Below, one piece after another: positions 23,277 through 34,126 of a stretch of 64,000 nucleotides of DNA. The notes below the pieces were generated by a model, which saw only the letters and a list, made by a program, of their open reading frames with translations, had not been told where the DNA came from and searched no databases. The stretch comes from Cytospora piceicola (Eukaryota; Ascomycota; Sordariomycetes; Diaporthales; Cytosporaceae), in contig JALQBC010000023.1 in assembly GCA_023375675.1 (NCBI GenBank), positions 248,001 through 312,000 of the forward strand, in the 5' to 3' direction. The translations under genes and the position numbers were made by a program. How positions within the stretch are numbered: position 1 is the first letter of the stretch; each line of letters opens with the position of its first letter.

Positions 23277-25139
23277 ATGATGTTGCCAAACAGACTAATT
23301 CGGGTGCAGCGCTCACTGTATGCCGCATCTTTTGCTCCAGGCTTAACATGGAGCTCCTCACCACGCCTTACTGTCACTCACCGAGGGAAAACACTAACCG
23401 TGAGAGGACACATACTCTTCCGGCAATGGAAGTCAACGTCGAGTAGTAAACAACGGTTTTCTCATAATACAACAGAGAAGAAGCTTCCGAGTCCACCCAA
23501 ACCTGCGGGACGGGTCAGGGCCCAAGCCCAGCCCGAGGCCTCGGGATCACCAAGTAATGAAGAAGGGCACAGAGCAGGAGGACGGCGCGGACGCCTCCCA
23601 ATCCCCTACTATCTTGCACTACCAACAGCCTTTGCAGCGATACTCCTCATTGCGGCCAAATACGTGTCTTATCAGAGTGGAAGTCCCAACTCCTCGACAT
23701 ATGCCAACCGTCAGGGAATGCTGCAAGCCGCGGCGGACATCGCAGTCTCCATAGGCGTCGACAACGTCAGCTACGACGAGGACGTACTCGACCACCACGG
23801 GCACTCGGAATGGTCCACATCCAACACCCCAGTCCGCGCCGTGGCCATCGCCTATCCCCACTCCACCGACGACGTCGTCGCCATCGCGAAAGTCTGCAGC
23901 GCTCGCAACGTGCCCATGGTTCCCTACGGCGCCGGGTCCTCTGTCGAGGGCAACTTTTCACAGCCCTACTCTGGCATCTGTATCGACTTTACTCATATGG
24001 ACCGCGTCATCGCCTTCCGACCGGAGGATATGGACGTTACGGTCCAGCCTGGCGTGAACTGGATGGATCTGAACACCAGCATCGCCGAGTCGGGGCTGTT
24101 CTTCCCTATGGACCCTTCGCCGACTGCAACCTTTGGCGGGATGGTGTCTACGAACTGCAGTGGGACCAACGCCATGCGCTATGGTACGATGAAAGACTGG
24201 GTTGTCAACCTGACCGTAGTGTTAGCCGACGGGAACGTTATCAAGACACGGAGGAGACCTAGGAAAACATCAGCAGGCTACAACCTGACATCTCTATTCG
24301 TCGGCTCAGAGGGAACCCTAGGCATCGTCACAGAGATCACGCTCAAGCTCGCCCCCATACCGGCCGACACCTCCGTAGCAGTCGTGTCCTTCCCCTCCAT
24401 CGCGTCGGCAGCCCAGGCCGCCTCGGCCCTGATACGCAGCGGCGTCCAGCTCGCGGCGCTGGAGCTGATGGACGACGTGCAGATGCAGATCCTCAACCGG
24501 CACGGAAGCGAGAGGGTGCGCGCGCGCAAGTGGGCCGAGGCGCCGACGCTGTTCCTCAAGTTCTCGGGCACGACGGACGGCATCAGGAGCGACGCGAGGC
24601 GGTCGGGCGAGATCGTCAGGGCCGTGGCGGGGAACGTGCCCTTCCAATTCTCCAAGACGAAGCAGGAGGAGCAGGACCTGTGGGCCGCGAGGAAGGAGGC
24701 ACTGTTTACCATGGTGAGCATACGCCCGCCGGGCACCGAGGTCTGGTCGACGGATGTGGCGGTGCCGCTGTCTAGGTTGGCGGAGATCATCGATGTTTCC
24801 AAGAGGGAGTGCGGCTCGCTAGGGATATTTGCGAGCGTCATGGGGCATGTGGGGGATGGCAATTTTCATGTGTCGATGATGTACGATCCTAAGGACGCAG
24901 TGCTGACAGAACGGGTGGGGGAGGTGGTTCATAATATGATGAATAGGGCTTTGGATATGGAGGGGACTGTTTCTGGGGAACATGCTATTGGTATGGGAAA
25001 GAAGGAGTCTCTCCTGGATGAGTTGGGAGACGGCACAATCGGCATGATGCAGACGCTGAAGAGGTCTGTTGATCCAAAGTGGATCATGAATCCTGGCAAG
25101 GTATTTGACCTGCCTGCGGACATGAGGAAGGGACAATGA
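23277..25139 (+). CDS. DLD1: D-lactate dehydrogenase (cytochrome c), mitochondrial
   Basis: Intronless, 620 residues. It oxidises D-lactate to pyruvate with FAD and passes electrons to cytochrome c at the inner mitochondrial membrane. The Arg/Ser-rich N-terminus is a mitochondrial presequence, followed by one hydrophobic segment (about residues 109-130, YYLALPTAFAAILLIAAKYV), the inner-membrane anchor of the Dld1 type. The FAD-binding PCMH domain shows VPYGAGSSVEGN, MDPSPTATFGGMVSTNCSGT and FVGSEGTLGIVTEITLKLAP. The C-terminal FAD-oxidase domain has GHVGDGNFHV (metal/substrate histidines) and GTVSGEHAIGMGKK. All hallmark motifs of the family are intact. Two ATGs stand in tandem at the start. 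A glyoxalase-fold protein and a 2-hydroxyacid dehydrogenase lie 7-9 kb downstream; a metabolic link is possible but not shown. Confidence 0.95.
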   Translation: MMLPNRLIRVQRSLYAASFAPGLTWSSSPRLTVTHRGKTLTVRGHILFRQWKSTSSSKQRFSHNTTEKKLPSPPKPAGRVRAQAQPEASGSPSNEEGHRAGGRRGRLPIPYYLALPTAFAAILLIAAKYVSYQSGSPNSSTYANRQGMLQAAADIAVSIGVDNVSYDEDVLDHHGHSEWSTSNTPVRAVAIAYPHSTDDVVAIAKVCSARNVPMVPYGAGSSVEGNFSQPYSGICIDFTHMDRVIAFRPEDMDVTVQPGVNWMDLNTSIAESGLFFPMDPSPTATFGGMVSTNCSGTNAMRYGTMKDWVVNLTVVLADGNVIKTRRRPRKTSAGYNLTSLFVGSEGTLGIVTEITLKLAPIPADTSVAVVSFPSIASAAQAASALIRSGVQLAALELMDDVQMQILNRHGSERVRARKWAEAPTLFLKFSGTTDGIRSDARRSGEIVRAVAGNVPFQFSKTKQEEQDLWAARKEALFTMVSIRPPGTEVWSTDVAVPLSRLAEIIDVSKRECGSLGIFASVMGHVGDGNFHVSMMYDPKDAVLTERVGEVVHNMMNRALDMEGTVSGEHAIGMGKKESLLDELGDGTIGMMQTLKRSVDPKWIMNPGKVFDLPADMRKGQ

Positions 25140-25476
25140 ACAAAGGTATAGGAATGTTTGATACCATAATTGGGTGTGTATTGGACTAAAGAAGATATGT
25201 GATCTCTAGCATGAAAACGACGTATGAGAGCCTTCGCTCGGAAGCCGTTACCTAGAGGATATAGCGCTTCAGTCGGAAGATGCAACTCTTGCTCTGAATG
25301 CCACCCGCTCTAAGTGCATGTACCGCATGTAACTTCTTTCAACTCCAGCATGGACTTTCCTGTCCCCTGCCTTATCAACTCAAGTCCTATCCACTTTGGC
25401 ACCCTGTAGACGTTTTCGCAGCCGGCGTCCCCTCAGCCCACGCCACATCAATTCTGACCTCGGGCTGTGATGGCCT
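25140..25476. other. Intergenic region between convergent genes
   Basis: 337 bp of 3' flanks. No feature seen. Confidence 0.5.
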
Positions 25477-26707
25477 CTACTCGGCAGACCAGGTAGACCA
25501 GTCACAGATGTTGTAGTTGTTGGGTTGCTTGAGCCACTCTGACATGAAAGGATGGTCGTCCAGATCAAGCACGATATCCGTTCCGACGTCCAAGAGAGCC
25601 TTTCGGCATTCGATGTAGTACGACATGATTGCCTTCCACTCAGAAACATCTGAACAAGGAACAGCAATGTTAGTCGTGTGTGAAACTCCGAGCATGCAAA
25701 AGCATAGAAGAAGCAAAATGATCCCAGGTAAAATCCAACGGTAAAAATGAAGGTGTAGGGGCATTACTCACTTCCGTCTCCAACAGGGAAGCCGAACGCC
25801 TGAACGTAGGACACCTTCTTTCCTAGAACCTTCTGAATGAACCGCTGCTCGGTGTCATCAAGCAGCTTGACGATAACAGTGTCCCCCATGGGATACTGAA
25901 CCGGGTATCCCAGCGCGGCACCCGCGATGCGCGCGGGGACGAACCGTCCCGGGGTCCACTTGAAGAAGAGGTCGCGCACGAGGGGCCACTTGAGCGACTC
26001 GGCGTCCGCGAAGACCCAGGCGCCCTCGATGCGGCCATCGCCGGCCAGGTCGCAGTTGACGATGTAGTGCAGCCTGAAGCCGTAGGACTCGAGCTCGTGG
26101 GACTCGATGAGGGGCACCAGGCACTGGAGGACAACGCCGGTGAGGACCCGCGAGACCGAGTCGTCGTGGTGGGGCTTGATCATGATGGTCGAGGGGTTGA
26201 TGCCCCGGAGAGTGAGGAGGATCTCAACGTGGTGGCGCAGGCTCACCGCGGGATAGGTGTCGGGGTAGATCAACTTGCCGTCGGCGCCGGACCTCACCTG
26301 CTTCTCGATCTCGCTGTCCAGGTTGAGCAGGTACTTTCTCTCCAAGCTGCGATAGGCGATGAAGAACTGCTTGGTGAGTTCGTCGAAGGCCTCGTCGCGG
26401 GGCTTCAAGGCAACGTTGGGGGTGGTAATCTGCTCGGTAGTGGTGGTCTCATTGGCGGCAGTTCCCTTGTTCTTGATTTCATCCAGGCCTTTGATGAGGT
26501 CTCGAATGATGTGCTTCTCGATCTGGATGTTGGGAGGAAGACGGGCGTTGACCTGGTCGAACGGCGTCGAAGTCAGACACAGACGATGTTGGCAGAGCAC
26601 TTGCAAAACTTTCTACTCACAAGCTTCGTAAATTTCTTCAAGCCCATGTAAGGCTCTGCAGCCCGCAGGGACGAGATCATCTCGCGGAGTCCAAAGTCGA
26701 GCTCCAT
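25477..26707 (-). CDS. Hypothetical protein, three exons
   Basis: Exons 26621-26707, 25772-26552 and 25477-25649, joined through GTGAGT donors (both introns) and CAG acceptors with matching phase, give 346 residues. The first exon (MELDFGLREMISSLRAAEP) and last exon (ending NICDWSTWSAE) extend the central frame without interruption, which supports the model. I do not recognise the family. Visible traits are a helical N-terminal third, a Thr-rich insert near residue 60, and a mixed alpha/beta centre with IMIKPHHDDSVSR, YIVNCDLAGDGRIEGAWVF and YPMGDTVIVKLLDD. The last 60 residues are acidic and rich in Trp and Tyr. No signal peptide or membrane segment. The His/Asp cluster could bind metal, which is only a guess. 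A six-copy 17-bp tandem repeat lies 156 bp upstream of the start. Confidence 0.75.
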
Positions 26708-27816
26708 GTTTCCGTATGCGAAGGTGGTGATAAGAAACGGATGTGATGGTTCTCAGTGGAAATGGTTGTTCTGACTGAGAGGATTTTGTAGGTTTGCAAA
26801 AAGGAAAGGTGGGTACAAACTCAGAAGCATCTAGGTGGCACTAGATTGTATTGAAAAACAAAAGATATGCGCAATAATGAGATATGCGCAGCAAAGAGAT
26901 ATGCGCATCAATGGACTATGCGATGCAAAGAGACAATTGCGACAAGGAGATAAACGCAGTAAGGGGGGCAGTTGAGCACATCCGAGGGAGTTCTACTCAC
27001 CAGAAAGCAGACCCCCTTTATGATCCAGTCTGACTTAAAGGTAGGAGTATGTTGACAAAACCGAGTGCACCCGCCTTCTCCGGGAAGTCAGGACCTCGGG
27101 ACTGGCTTTCAAGAATCTGAGTTGCAGTTGCCATCCAACAAGTCACTCAGTGATTACAAGTAATGTCTGAGTACATAACAACTATTAGAAGCCAATTCCA
27201 AGTTCCAGAACACCATCATACGGACATAGTAGTATTTACATTATTGATGTTATATCATTATACTGGTGATGGTTGTGATACGATATTTTTGGTGTTTATG
27301 CCAATGGTAGCATTCTCATATATGCACGACCCCCCTGATGCATTACCTGCACAGGTGGACTCTAATAGCACAGGTGTGAACAATCCGTGGGTAGGACCCC
27401 ATCACTAACAATAATTGTCTGGCCTCTTGCTTATATTTCAAAATTCTGTAACATTAAGCAGGAAACCTTCTTCTACTCCATACATGATCATAATGCTTGA
27501 AGGCACCAAGTCATAATGGTGATAGGTTCATCTCCGTGCTGGCCTTCTCCCTCCCCAGCCATATGACCGAACATCTACTATCACTTGGTATATGTCACTC
27601 AAGTCATCGGTGTTTCATATCAAATAAATTGATACCAATATATCCTCTATTCCTCTCGCCCTGTGTATGAGTACCTGGAAACTTCCTCGTCATTGTGTTG
27701 CACTCACTATTTGGCGGACGCCTTTTCATCTACACGCAGTAAATACCAAACAATAGCTATGTATACACACAATATGGAAGCTAAGTTCAGTATAATATAA
27801 GCTGTTGTAGATTTCA
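26708..27816. other. Intergenic region with tandem repeat
   Basis: Promoter side of the hypothetical gene and 3' flank of the beta-galactosidase. It contains the 17-bp repeat array described separately; the rest is AT-rich without recognised genes. Confidence 0.5.
26863..26964 (-). repeat. Six degenerate 17-bp tandem repeats in a promoter
   Basis: Six units of exactly 17 bp, consensus AGATATGCGCAGCAAWG (plus-strand reading). Units 1-3 are nearly identical and units 4-6 progressively diverge. The array ends 156 bp from the start codon of the hypothetical gene at 25477-26707. The period is not a multiple of three, so it is not a coding repeat. The conserved core TATGCGCA is nearly palindromic, as expected for an array of protein-binding sites. 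Role inferred. Confidence 0.85.
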
Positions 27817-30800
27817 TCAGTATGCCCCCTGCCTCTCCAACCACACAGGCATGGGGCTCAGCCCCGGGTCAGTCATACCCGACTGTATCACGGCATTGGC
27901 AACGAGCTGCAGGCCTCCCAAACTGGCACCATCCTCTTCCTGGGACCAAAGCGTAACTGCGATGTAGTTGGTGCCTCTGTAGTTCAGGATACCCTGAGGG
28001 ACCGGGAAGCTCGATTGAGGGCCGAGGTTGTTGACTAAGATGCAATGTCAGCAGGTTCCCCACAAATATGACTTCCACACGTTCGGCGTCCATCTCCACA
28101 CACTTATCAGCTTCAATACGCTTGCGGGAGGGGGACTCACTGTACTTCCCAAACTGGTATCCATTGACAAACAACTGCACCCGGAGTGCCGCTGTCCCAT
28201 CGTCATCCGCTGTCGTGGTGAAGACAAAGTCCATCGGCACATCCAAGCCTGTGGGGATATCCAGGTCGAAGCTTGTAGCGAAGAACCCAATACCCGCACC
28301 AGAAATGCCATCGTCAATTGGACTCCTGGTTTCCCAGCCCTCGCTCGGTGGCTGAGGCAAGTGATAGCCCTGTCTCTCCGCATACATTGCCCCCTCATTC
28401 AGCGGACCGCGGGTCTGATCTACGTACTGCTCCCCGCCAAGGTTACCCGTAACCTTCCAAGTCACATCGCTTTGCAAATGTCCAGCAAGGTGGTAATCGA
28501 GTATGCCCCTGGGGGTCTTCATCGCATCGTAGCCGGGGGTCCAGTTCGTCTCCTCGCCCATATGGTCGATGACAACAGTAATCACATAGTTATTTCCCCT
28601 CGTCAGCGTACCGGAAGGGATGCTCAGCGTCTGATTGTACCCGCTTGGCACGCCGGTGCCGTTGAACGAGCCAAGATAGGTCGAGTTGATCCAGACAGAG
28701 TGTCGGAAACCAGATCCGCCTTGCGTGGAGAGATACAGAGACGTTTCGTTTCCATGGGCGACAAAGTGTCCGCGGTAGATCAGCGAGCCGGTATGGTACC
28801 CGTAATCACCGGCGATCAGTGACGTGGGTGTCTTGAGGCTGAACACAGTGCCCCAGTCGTCTCGAGCATCGTTAGTGGTGTTGCCATGATTGGCCTTGGT
28901 CCATGCGGAGTCGTCATAGGATGATTGAATCTCGGGGAGCGAGTCAATATACTTCCACTCCAAGGTCGCCAGGTCGGGGATATCGAAACTGGGAGGGGAG
29001 TAGTTGAGTGTTGCTGATAGGCGGCCGTTGGCTGACTTCACACCTTCAATCTTGGCACCATTGAAGTAGATACTGTTTGAACCGGGAAGGCCTGCAATGA
29101 TTTCCAGCGTGCTGGTAGCATTCAGATCACCAGTGATGTAGAGGGAAGGTCCAATTTTGGCGGCCGTTCGCAAAAGGTAGCCTCCTTTCGCAATGACGAT
29201 GTCCTTTGTTTGGGAAGTGTAGTTCCCTATGGGAGATGCAGCTTCAAGCTCCAGCGCCCAGTAGTTGAAGGCGTCGTTCCTCCACAAGAGGTATACGTCG
29301 AGGTTGCTGCCGTAGTGCAGCACCTTCATGTCTTCGGTGACTTGCCACTGAACAGCGACGGAAGAGCCGACTGTTCCAACAGTAACGGTGTGGCTGTCTC
29401 CTTCAACCGTTGGCTTTCCCAGCTTTGTTGGGAAGGCAAATTCATGGATCTCGCCAGCCGCGCCATACAGAATGATAACACGTCTCTCCCCACTGGCACC
29501 GTGGGTGTATATATCGGCAGACGAGTAGATCAGATTGAGGCCACCGAGATCGTAGTCAGTGACATGTATTTTCGAGTCCCTGCCATTTAGCGTCAGGTTG
29601 CCACCAAGCTGTGGGATGGTTATATTGCCAATGCTCGTCGGGACGGTCAGTTTGTACGGCGTGGATACCAGAGACGTGTAGTCAGAATGGCGTGTTACGT
29701 AGAAGTTGGTGGTGTTGCCAAAAAGTGGTGTTGTCGCTATCTCCGATGTGCTCACGTAGGTCGTGTTCGTAAGGTCGCCAGGGGTAGCGTCGAGGTACGC
29801 AGGCGACGCCTTGATGAACTGAGCCATGAGCTTTGCTTCCGGGTATTTCTCTCGGAAGAGCGTCCTATCCTCCTTGATAGCAGCACCGTAGTCGTACGAA
29901 GTGTAAGCGCCTGGTTGTCCCAGGTTACCCCAGTTCGTACCTCCGTAGGTCTGCAAGAGACGTGTCAGATAAACCTGCAAGTCTTACGTTCGTCGAGATG
30001 ACGCACCATGTAGATGTTGAAGATGGTTATTCCGAAGCTGAAATCGTTCTTGTAGAACACGCGCTCAGCCTCCGGGCCGACCAAAGCCGCACAATCCTCC
30101 AAATCCCATGAACCGCCCCAGTAGGCAATTGCACCGCCCTGGAACTCCGGGATGGCGTAAGGTGTCTCCGGGCTTTGCTCGAGATGTAGCTTCCGGAAGG
30201 TTGTTGGTAACCCTCCTGCACTCCAGGTGTCATGATCGCTACACGTCCAGCCGATCGGATAGCTGTCATGTCCGTAGATGTCGGGCCCGCCCGGCTCGCC
30301 CGGTGTGAACAATCCGATAGGAGAGGCTTCGTTGTTGATGAACGGCACTACTATCCCTGCTTCACGATACAGATCATTCACAGTATCCATGTACTCCGCG
30401 TCAGGCCACTTGACCCAACTCGCGCCGTAGGTGTACTCGTTCTCTGGCTGGAATGCTATGACAGGTCCCCCGTTTGTGATTTGGGCGTCAGCAATGATCC
30501 TGCCGATACTTTCCACATAGTTCCTCGTTGCATCGACATATCCGGTTTCATTCGTCCTCAGGATCGCCGGGGCCCTTTGTAGCCACCCGGGAAAGCCACC
30601 ACCAGCGACTTCAGCATTAATGTAGGGGCCTGGACGAGCCAGGAGGTAGAGCCCTGCTTCAGCAGCTGCCTCGAAGAATGGCTCGAAGGCAAATACGCCA
30701 TCGGCGGTGAAGTGGCCAGGGTTTCCTTCGAGGAGGCGCCAATTGACATAGAAGGACACACCAGTGTAACCAAGGGCTTTGATCTTTTGGAAGACATCGA

Positions 30801-31080
30801 GCCAGAGGCCCGGTACGGGGAGGCGAAATGGATGGAATTCGCCCGAGTAGAACACGATGCGCTCGCCCCTCACAAACAGGGAGTGCGAGTCCCATGTAAC
30901 CTGTAAACCATGGTTAGGGGCCGGGAGCCAGACGTGTTCTGTCAGGTAAAGGTGACATACGAGATCTTGGAGCTCGTTCCGTTTCCCACTGTCCTTGATC
31001 GTAAGCTGTCTGTTTGCTGCCAATGTTTGTACGCAGCAGACGGAAGCCAATACGGCTGCAAGCCAGTACAGCATCACCAT
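27817..31080 (-). CDS. lacA: Secreted beta-galactosidase, glycoside hydrolase family 35
   Basis: Four exons (30961-31080, 30007-30900, 28141-29950, 27817-28034) give 1013 residues, the usual size of fungal GH35 enzymes. The first intron (60 bp) leaves an open frame if retained; it is removed here because LQDL joins VTWDSHS as in homologues. A signal peptide is visible (MVMLYWLAAVLASVCCVQTLA). The GH35 domain has GEFHPFRLPVPGLW, RPGPYINAE, the acid/base Glu in FQPENEY and the nucleophile Glu in PEFQGG. The block NIYM-TYGGTNWG is rebuilt across the second intron. Middle and jelly-roll domains follow, with many N-glycosylation sites (NTT, NYT, NGT). It hydrolyses terminal beta-galactosides of plant cell-wall polymers or lactose outside the cell. 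The start is the first ATG; the ATG at 31074 (M3) is an alternative. Confidence 0.95.
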
Positions 31081-31841
31081 GTTGACCGAGCGTAGGACCC
31101 TATTGTAAATCACTGTGTGCGAGTAAAGAGGAGCATCAGTGGTGCCCCGGCATCATGGGCCACACCCATTGCCTTATATCCTACTGTGGCATCAATGCGT
31201 CCTTACCACGGGCTAGGCTAGGCCAGTGAGGCATGTTAATGTCGGTTGACGTCTGCTATGACATGAGTAATGGGTATGTACAAGTATTCAGTGCACATGT
31301 GCCTGGAACTACGGGTCAACGCCCCGGGAAGCCGCAGCTATGGCCCCTGCTAACGTATGTTCGTGAGTTCGTGAGAGCTGTGTGGTGGAATTAAGCTCTG
31401 CCGTCGACCGAGACATCCCCAACTTGCTGCCCCAGCAAACAAACAAGGGCTCCGTGTTGGAGCCATTGGCGAATCGAATCGGAGTCTGGAGGTTATTGTG
31501 GGACTTAGACATGCATCTATGGGGCCTGGTGTGCGGAGTGCAGATGCAATCGAGTGCAGTTCTGTCGTGTGACGGAAGTTTGTCATTTGAGGCTGACGAG
31601 GCAGATCGAGCTTAGGGTTTCGGTCCAGGGTTCGATCCAGGGTTCGATCCAGGCAGGCAGGGTTCTGATCTAGGTACTGTGAAGGGGGGTATGCGGGGGC
31701 AGTGACGCGCCACATTGAACCCAGAGGTCCACTGAGCCCCTCTTCAACGTCGCTGAAGCAAGCGCAGGGCTGACGTCCAGGTTCAATCTACTTCAGTAGC
31801 TAGGTAAGCAGCAAAAGGACCACAGCACTATATCACCTATC
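31081..31841. other. Intergenic region, divergent promoters
   Basis: Between the beta-galactosidase and the glyoxalase-fold gene. Near 31625-31655 a 12-bp unit (TCCAGGGTTCGA) is repeated. No supported gene. Confidence 0.5.
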
Positions 31842-32454
31842 ATGGCTCCAAGTTATGTCAAGATCCAGCCGTCGCTGCCCGTCTCATCCATTCAGGATGC
31901 CATCGACTACTATACGGGGAAGCTCGGGTTCCGTCTTGCCGGCCGAGACCGCGACGACCACTGCTGGGTACAGCTTGTAAACGACGAGAGTGTTTCCAAG
32001 TGGGATGCTCCAGTGAACATATACCTGCGCCGTGAGTCTATCCAGGATGGGTTGATTTGGAGATAATTCGCCCGTCAGAAGATACCTGTGGCACTAATGG
32101 CCGTGCGTGCAGGTCGAGGGTTTCCCAACATCCCCAATGATGTCCAGTTCGGCAAGGTTTATATCCGCATCGACGGGGACGACGACGAGCTCGAGAAACT
32201 AGCAGAAACGTTCAGGGCAAACAAGGCCAAGGTACTAGGAGATATCGATACGAAGCCCTGGGGCCTGAGGGACCTGACCGTGGAGGATCTCGACAGCGTA
32301 AGTATCGCTCAGAGATGGCTAGCCAAATGTTGCTGAGAAATGTTCCAGCCGTTAGCTAACTGATTTTTAGAATGTCATCATCTTCAACCAAAAAGTCAAG
32401 GGCTATGAGCTGCCTCCCAACACCGTGTTTACCAACCCCCCAGCAACATCATGA
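31842..32454 (+). CDS. Glyoxalase/bleomycin-resistance (VOC) superfamily protein
   Basis: Three exons (31842-32031, 32113-32297, 32371-32454) with GTGAGT and GTAAGT donors, CAG and TTTTTAG acceptors and a GCTAAC branch point; phases agree and give 152 residues. The protein is a single VOC module with the beta-alpha-beta-beta-beta pattern. It starts with IQPSLPVSSIQDAIDYYTGKLGFRLAGRDRD-type sequence and ends with GLRDLTVEDLDSNVIIFNQ, the typical DPxGN-like close. VOC proteins include glyoxalase I, dioxygenases and antibiotic-binding proteins. Too few metal ligands can be assigned to choose; the small size and WVQL/VNIYLR strands fit the bleomycin-resistance-like or dioxygenase-like group. It lies close to and in the same direction as the 2-hydroxyacid dehydrogenase. 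Confidence 0.85.
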
Positions 32455-32938
32455 GGATCTTAAGTGATCGCCGGATCAGATCGAGTCAAGTTGTACCTGG
32501 AGCCAACGACTCCGACCTGGGGGAGAGTGGGACTTACGATGCCTATGTTCTGAAGGCCCACTGAGGTCTTCATCCCAAAGTCAGTTATGACAATGCAAAG
32601 GAAACTTCAATCTTTTTAGCGAATGCGGAGGTCTATTGGTCCTGAGGTCGGTCGGCTCCAAATGTCCCATCTGGTCCAAATATTCGTTCCAGCTCCAGGA
32701 AAGCCACTCCCGAAACTACTCCGGGGCAACGAGTCGCCAATGAGGTCAAAACAGATGGGACTACTACCGTAGCATGCATTTGTCGACATTGGGATGTTTT
32801 CGCCGGATGTTACCTACTTGAGGATCATTAACCCCTAACCCTGTCTGCTCGGGACTTTCCGAGATCGCACCGAAACCCCCACTTCGACCCCGCGTCATTC
32901 ACACTCTCAGTGCATCTCAACCTCAAGTGCTCAATGCG
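32455..32938. other. Intergenic region
   Basis: 484 bp between two co-directional genes. It ends in a CT-rich tract ahead of the dehydrogenase start. No other feature. Confidence 0.5.
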
Positions 32939-34126
32939 ATGACCTCACGTACCTTCTCATTCCTCTACCGACGACTACCGACACAACACACTTCCTTGGG
33001 CCCAAAGATACTGTATATAGGAAAGACAAGGACATCCCAGTCCCCTATTATCAACCGTTTTCCCGTATTCGTTCTCGCCAAGTCTTGGACATCCTCATTC
33101 TCAACCTCAACCTCAATCCTCCCTTCATCAGCCTCCCCGACATCAGTCAACATGAAGCTCCTCGTTCCCATTCCGGAGTCTACGAACTCCTCCCTTGTCC
33201 TCGACATCAAATCCATCGAGGGCTTCCCTGTGACAATCCACCCCTACAACGTCAAGGAGACCATCCCCGAGGACCTCATCGACGCCGAGTTCCTAGTCGT
33301 CTGGAGCAACTCAGCCTCCAACCTCCAGGACGCCGCCAAGCGCATGAAGAACCTCAAATGGATCCAGTCCTGCGCCGCCGGCCCCAACGACGTCTTCGCC
33401 GCCGGCTTCGACCCCTCCGTCACCCTGTGCACCGGGTCCGGGCTGCACGACCACACCGTCGCCGAGCACACCCTGGGCATGCTGCTCAACTCGGCCCGGC
33501 GGTTCTACGAAATGCGCGACTTCCAGTCCCAGTCCAAGTGGCCGCAGCACCTCGGCGGGCCCCAGCCTGACAGGCCCAAGGATGGCTTCACCACGCTGCG
33601 GGACTCCAACGTCACCATCTGGGGGTTCGGCAACATCGCCAAGAAGCTGGCGCCCTGGCTCGTGTCCCTTGGCGCGAACGTCAAGGGTGTCGCGAGGAAG
33701 GCCGGGATCCGGGATGGCTTCGAGGTGGTCAGCGAGGACCAGATCGCCGAGGTGTTCAAGACCACCGACGCGCTGGTCATGATCCTGCCTGGAGATGAGA
33801 GCACCAAGCATGCCCTGAACAAGGAGAGGCTGGGCTTCCTGCCCAAGCACGCGTGGGTGGTCAATGTAGGTCGGGGCACATGTATTGACGAGGAGGCGCT
33901 GTATGATGCTTTGGTTAGCAAGGATATCGGCGGTGCCTCGCTTGATGTATTCGAGAAGGAGCCGCTGCCAACCGAGTCAAAGCTGTGGAAGGTGGAAAAC
34001 TGTGTCATCAGTCCCCATGCTGCTGGTGGGAGGCCCCAGGGGGCGGAGGCGCTCATTGCGGAAAATTTGAGGAAGTTCTTGGCCGGACAGCCTCTCAAGA
34101 ACCAGATCGCGATTCCGGGAAAATAG
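32939..34126 (+). CDS. D-isomer-specific 2-hydroxyacid dehydrogenase
   Basis: Intronless, 395 residues from the first ATG. The catalytic domain pattern is complete: NAD-binding VTIWGFGNIAKKL, the Arg in VNVGRGTCIDEEAL, the Glu in LDVFEKEPLP and the catalytic His in ISPHAAGG. These enzymes reduce 2-oxoacids (glyoxylate, hydroxypyruvate, pyruvate and others) to D-hydroxyacids with NAD(P)H; the substrate cannot be told from sequence. The first 71 residues (Arg/Ser/Thr-rich, few acids) are additional to the usual family length. They may be a mitochondrial presequence, or translation may start at the internal ATG at 33152 (MKLLVPIPES), which gives the standard 324-residue enzyme. Confidence 0.9.
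   Translation: MTSRTFSFLYRRLPTQHTSLGPKILYIGKTRTSQSPIINRFPVFVLAKSWTSSFSTSTSILPSSASPTSVNMKLLVPIPESTNSSLVLDIKSIEGFPVTIHPYNVKETIPEDLIDAEFLVVWSNSASNLQDAAKRMKNLKWIQSCAAGPNDVFAAGFDPSVTLCTGSGLHDHTVAEHTLGMLLNSARRFYEMRDFQSQSKWPQHLGGPQPDRPKDGFTTLRDSNVTIWGFGNIAKKLAPWLVSLGANVKGVARKAGIRDGFEVVSEDQIAEVFKTTDALVMILPGDESTKHALNKERLGFLPKHAWVVNVGRGTCIDEEALYDALVSKDIGGASLDVFEKEPLPTESKLWKVENCVISPHAAGGRPQGAEALIAENLRKFLAGQPLKNQIAIPGK

Noticed and set aside
31620..31660. Two GGTTCGATCC sequences resembling tRNA B boxes
   Set aside because: They belong to a 12-bp tandem repeat; no acceptor stem, anticodon arm or A box can be folded around them.
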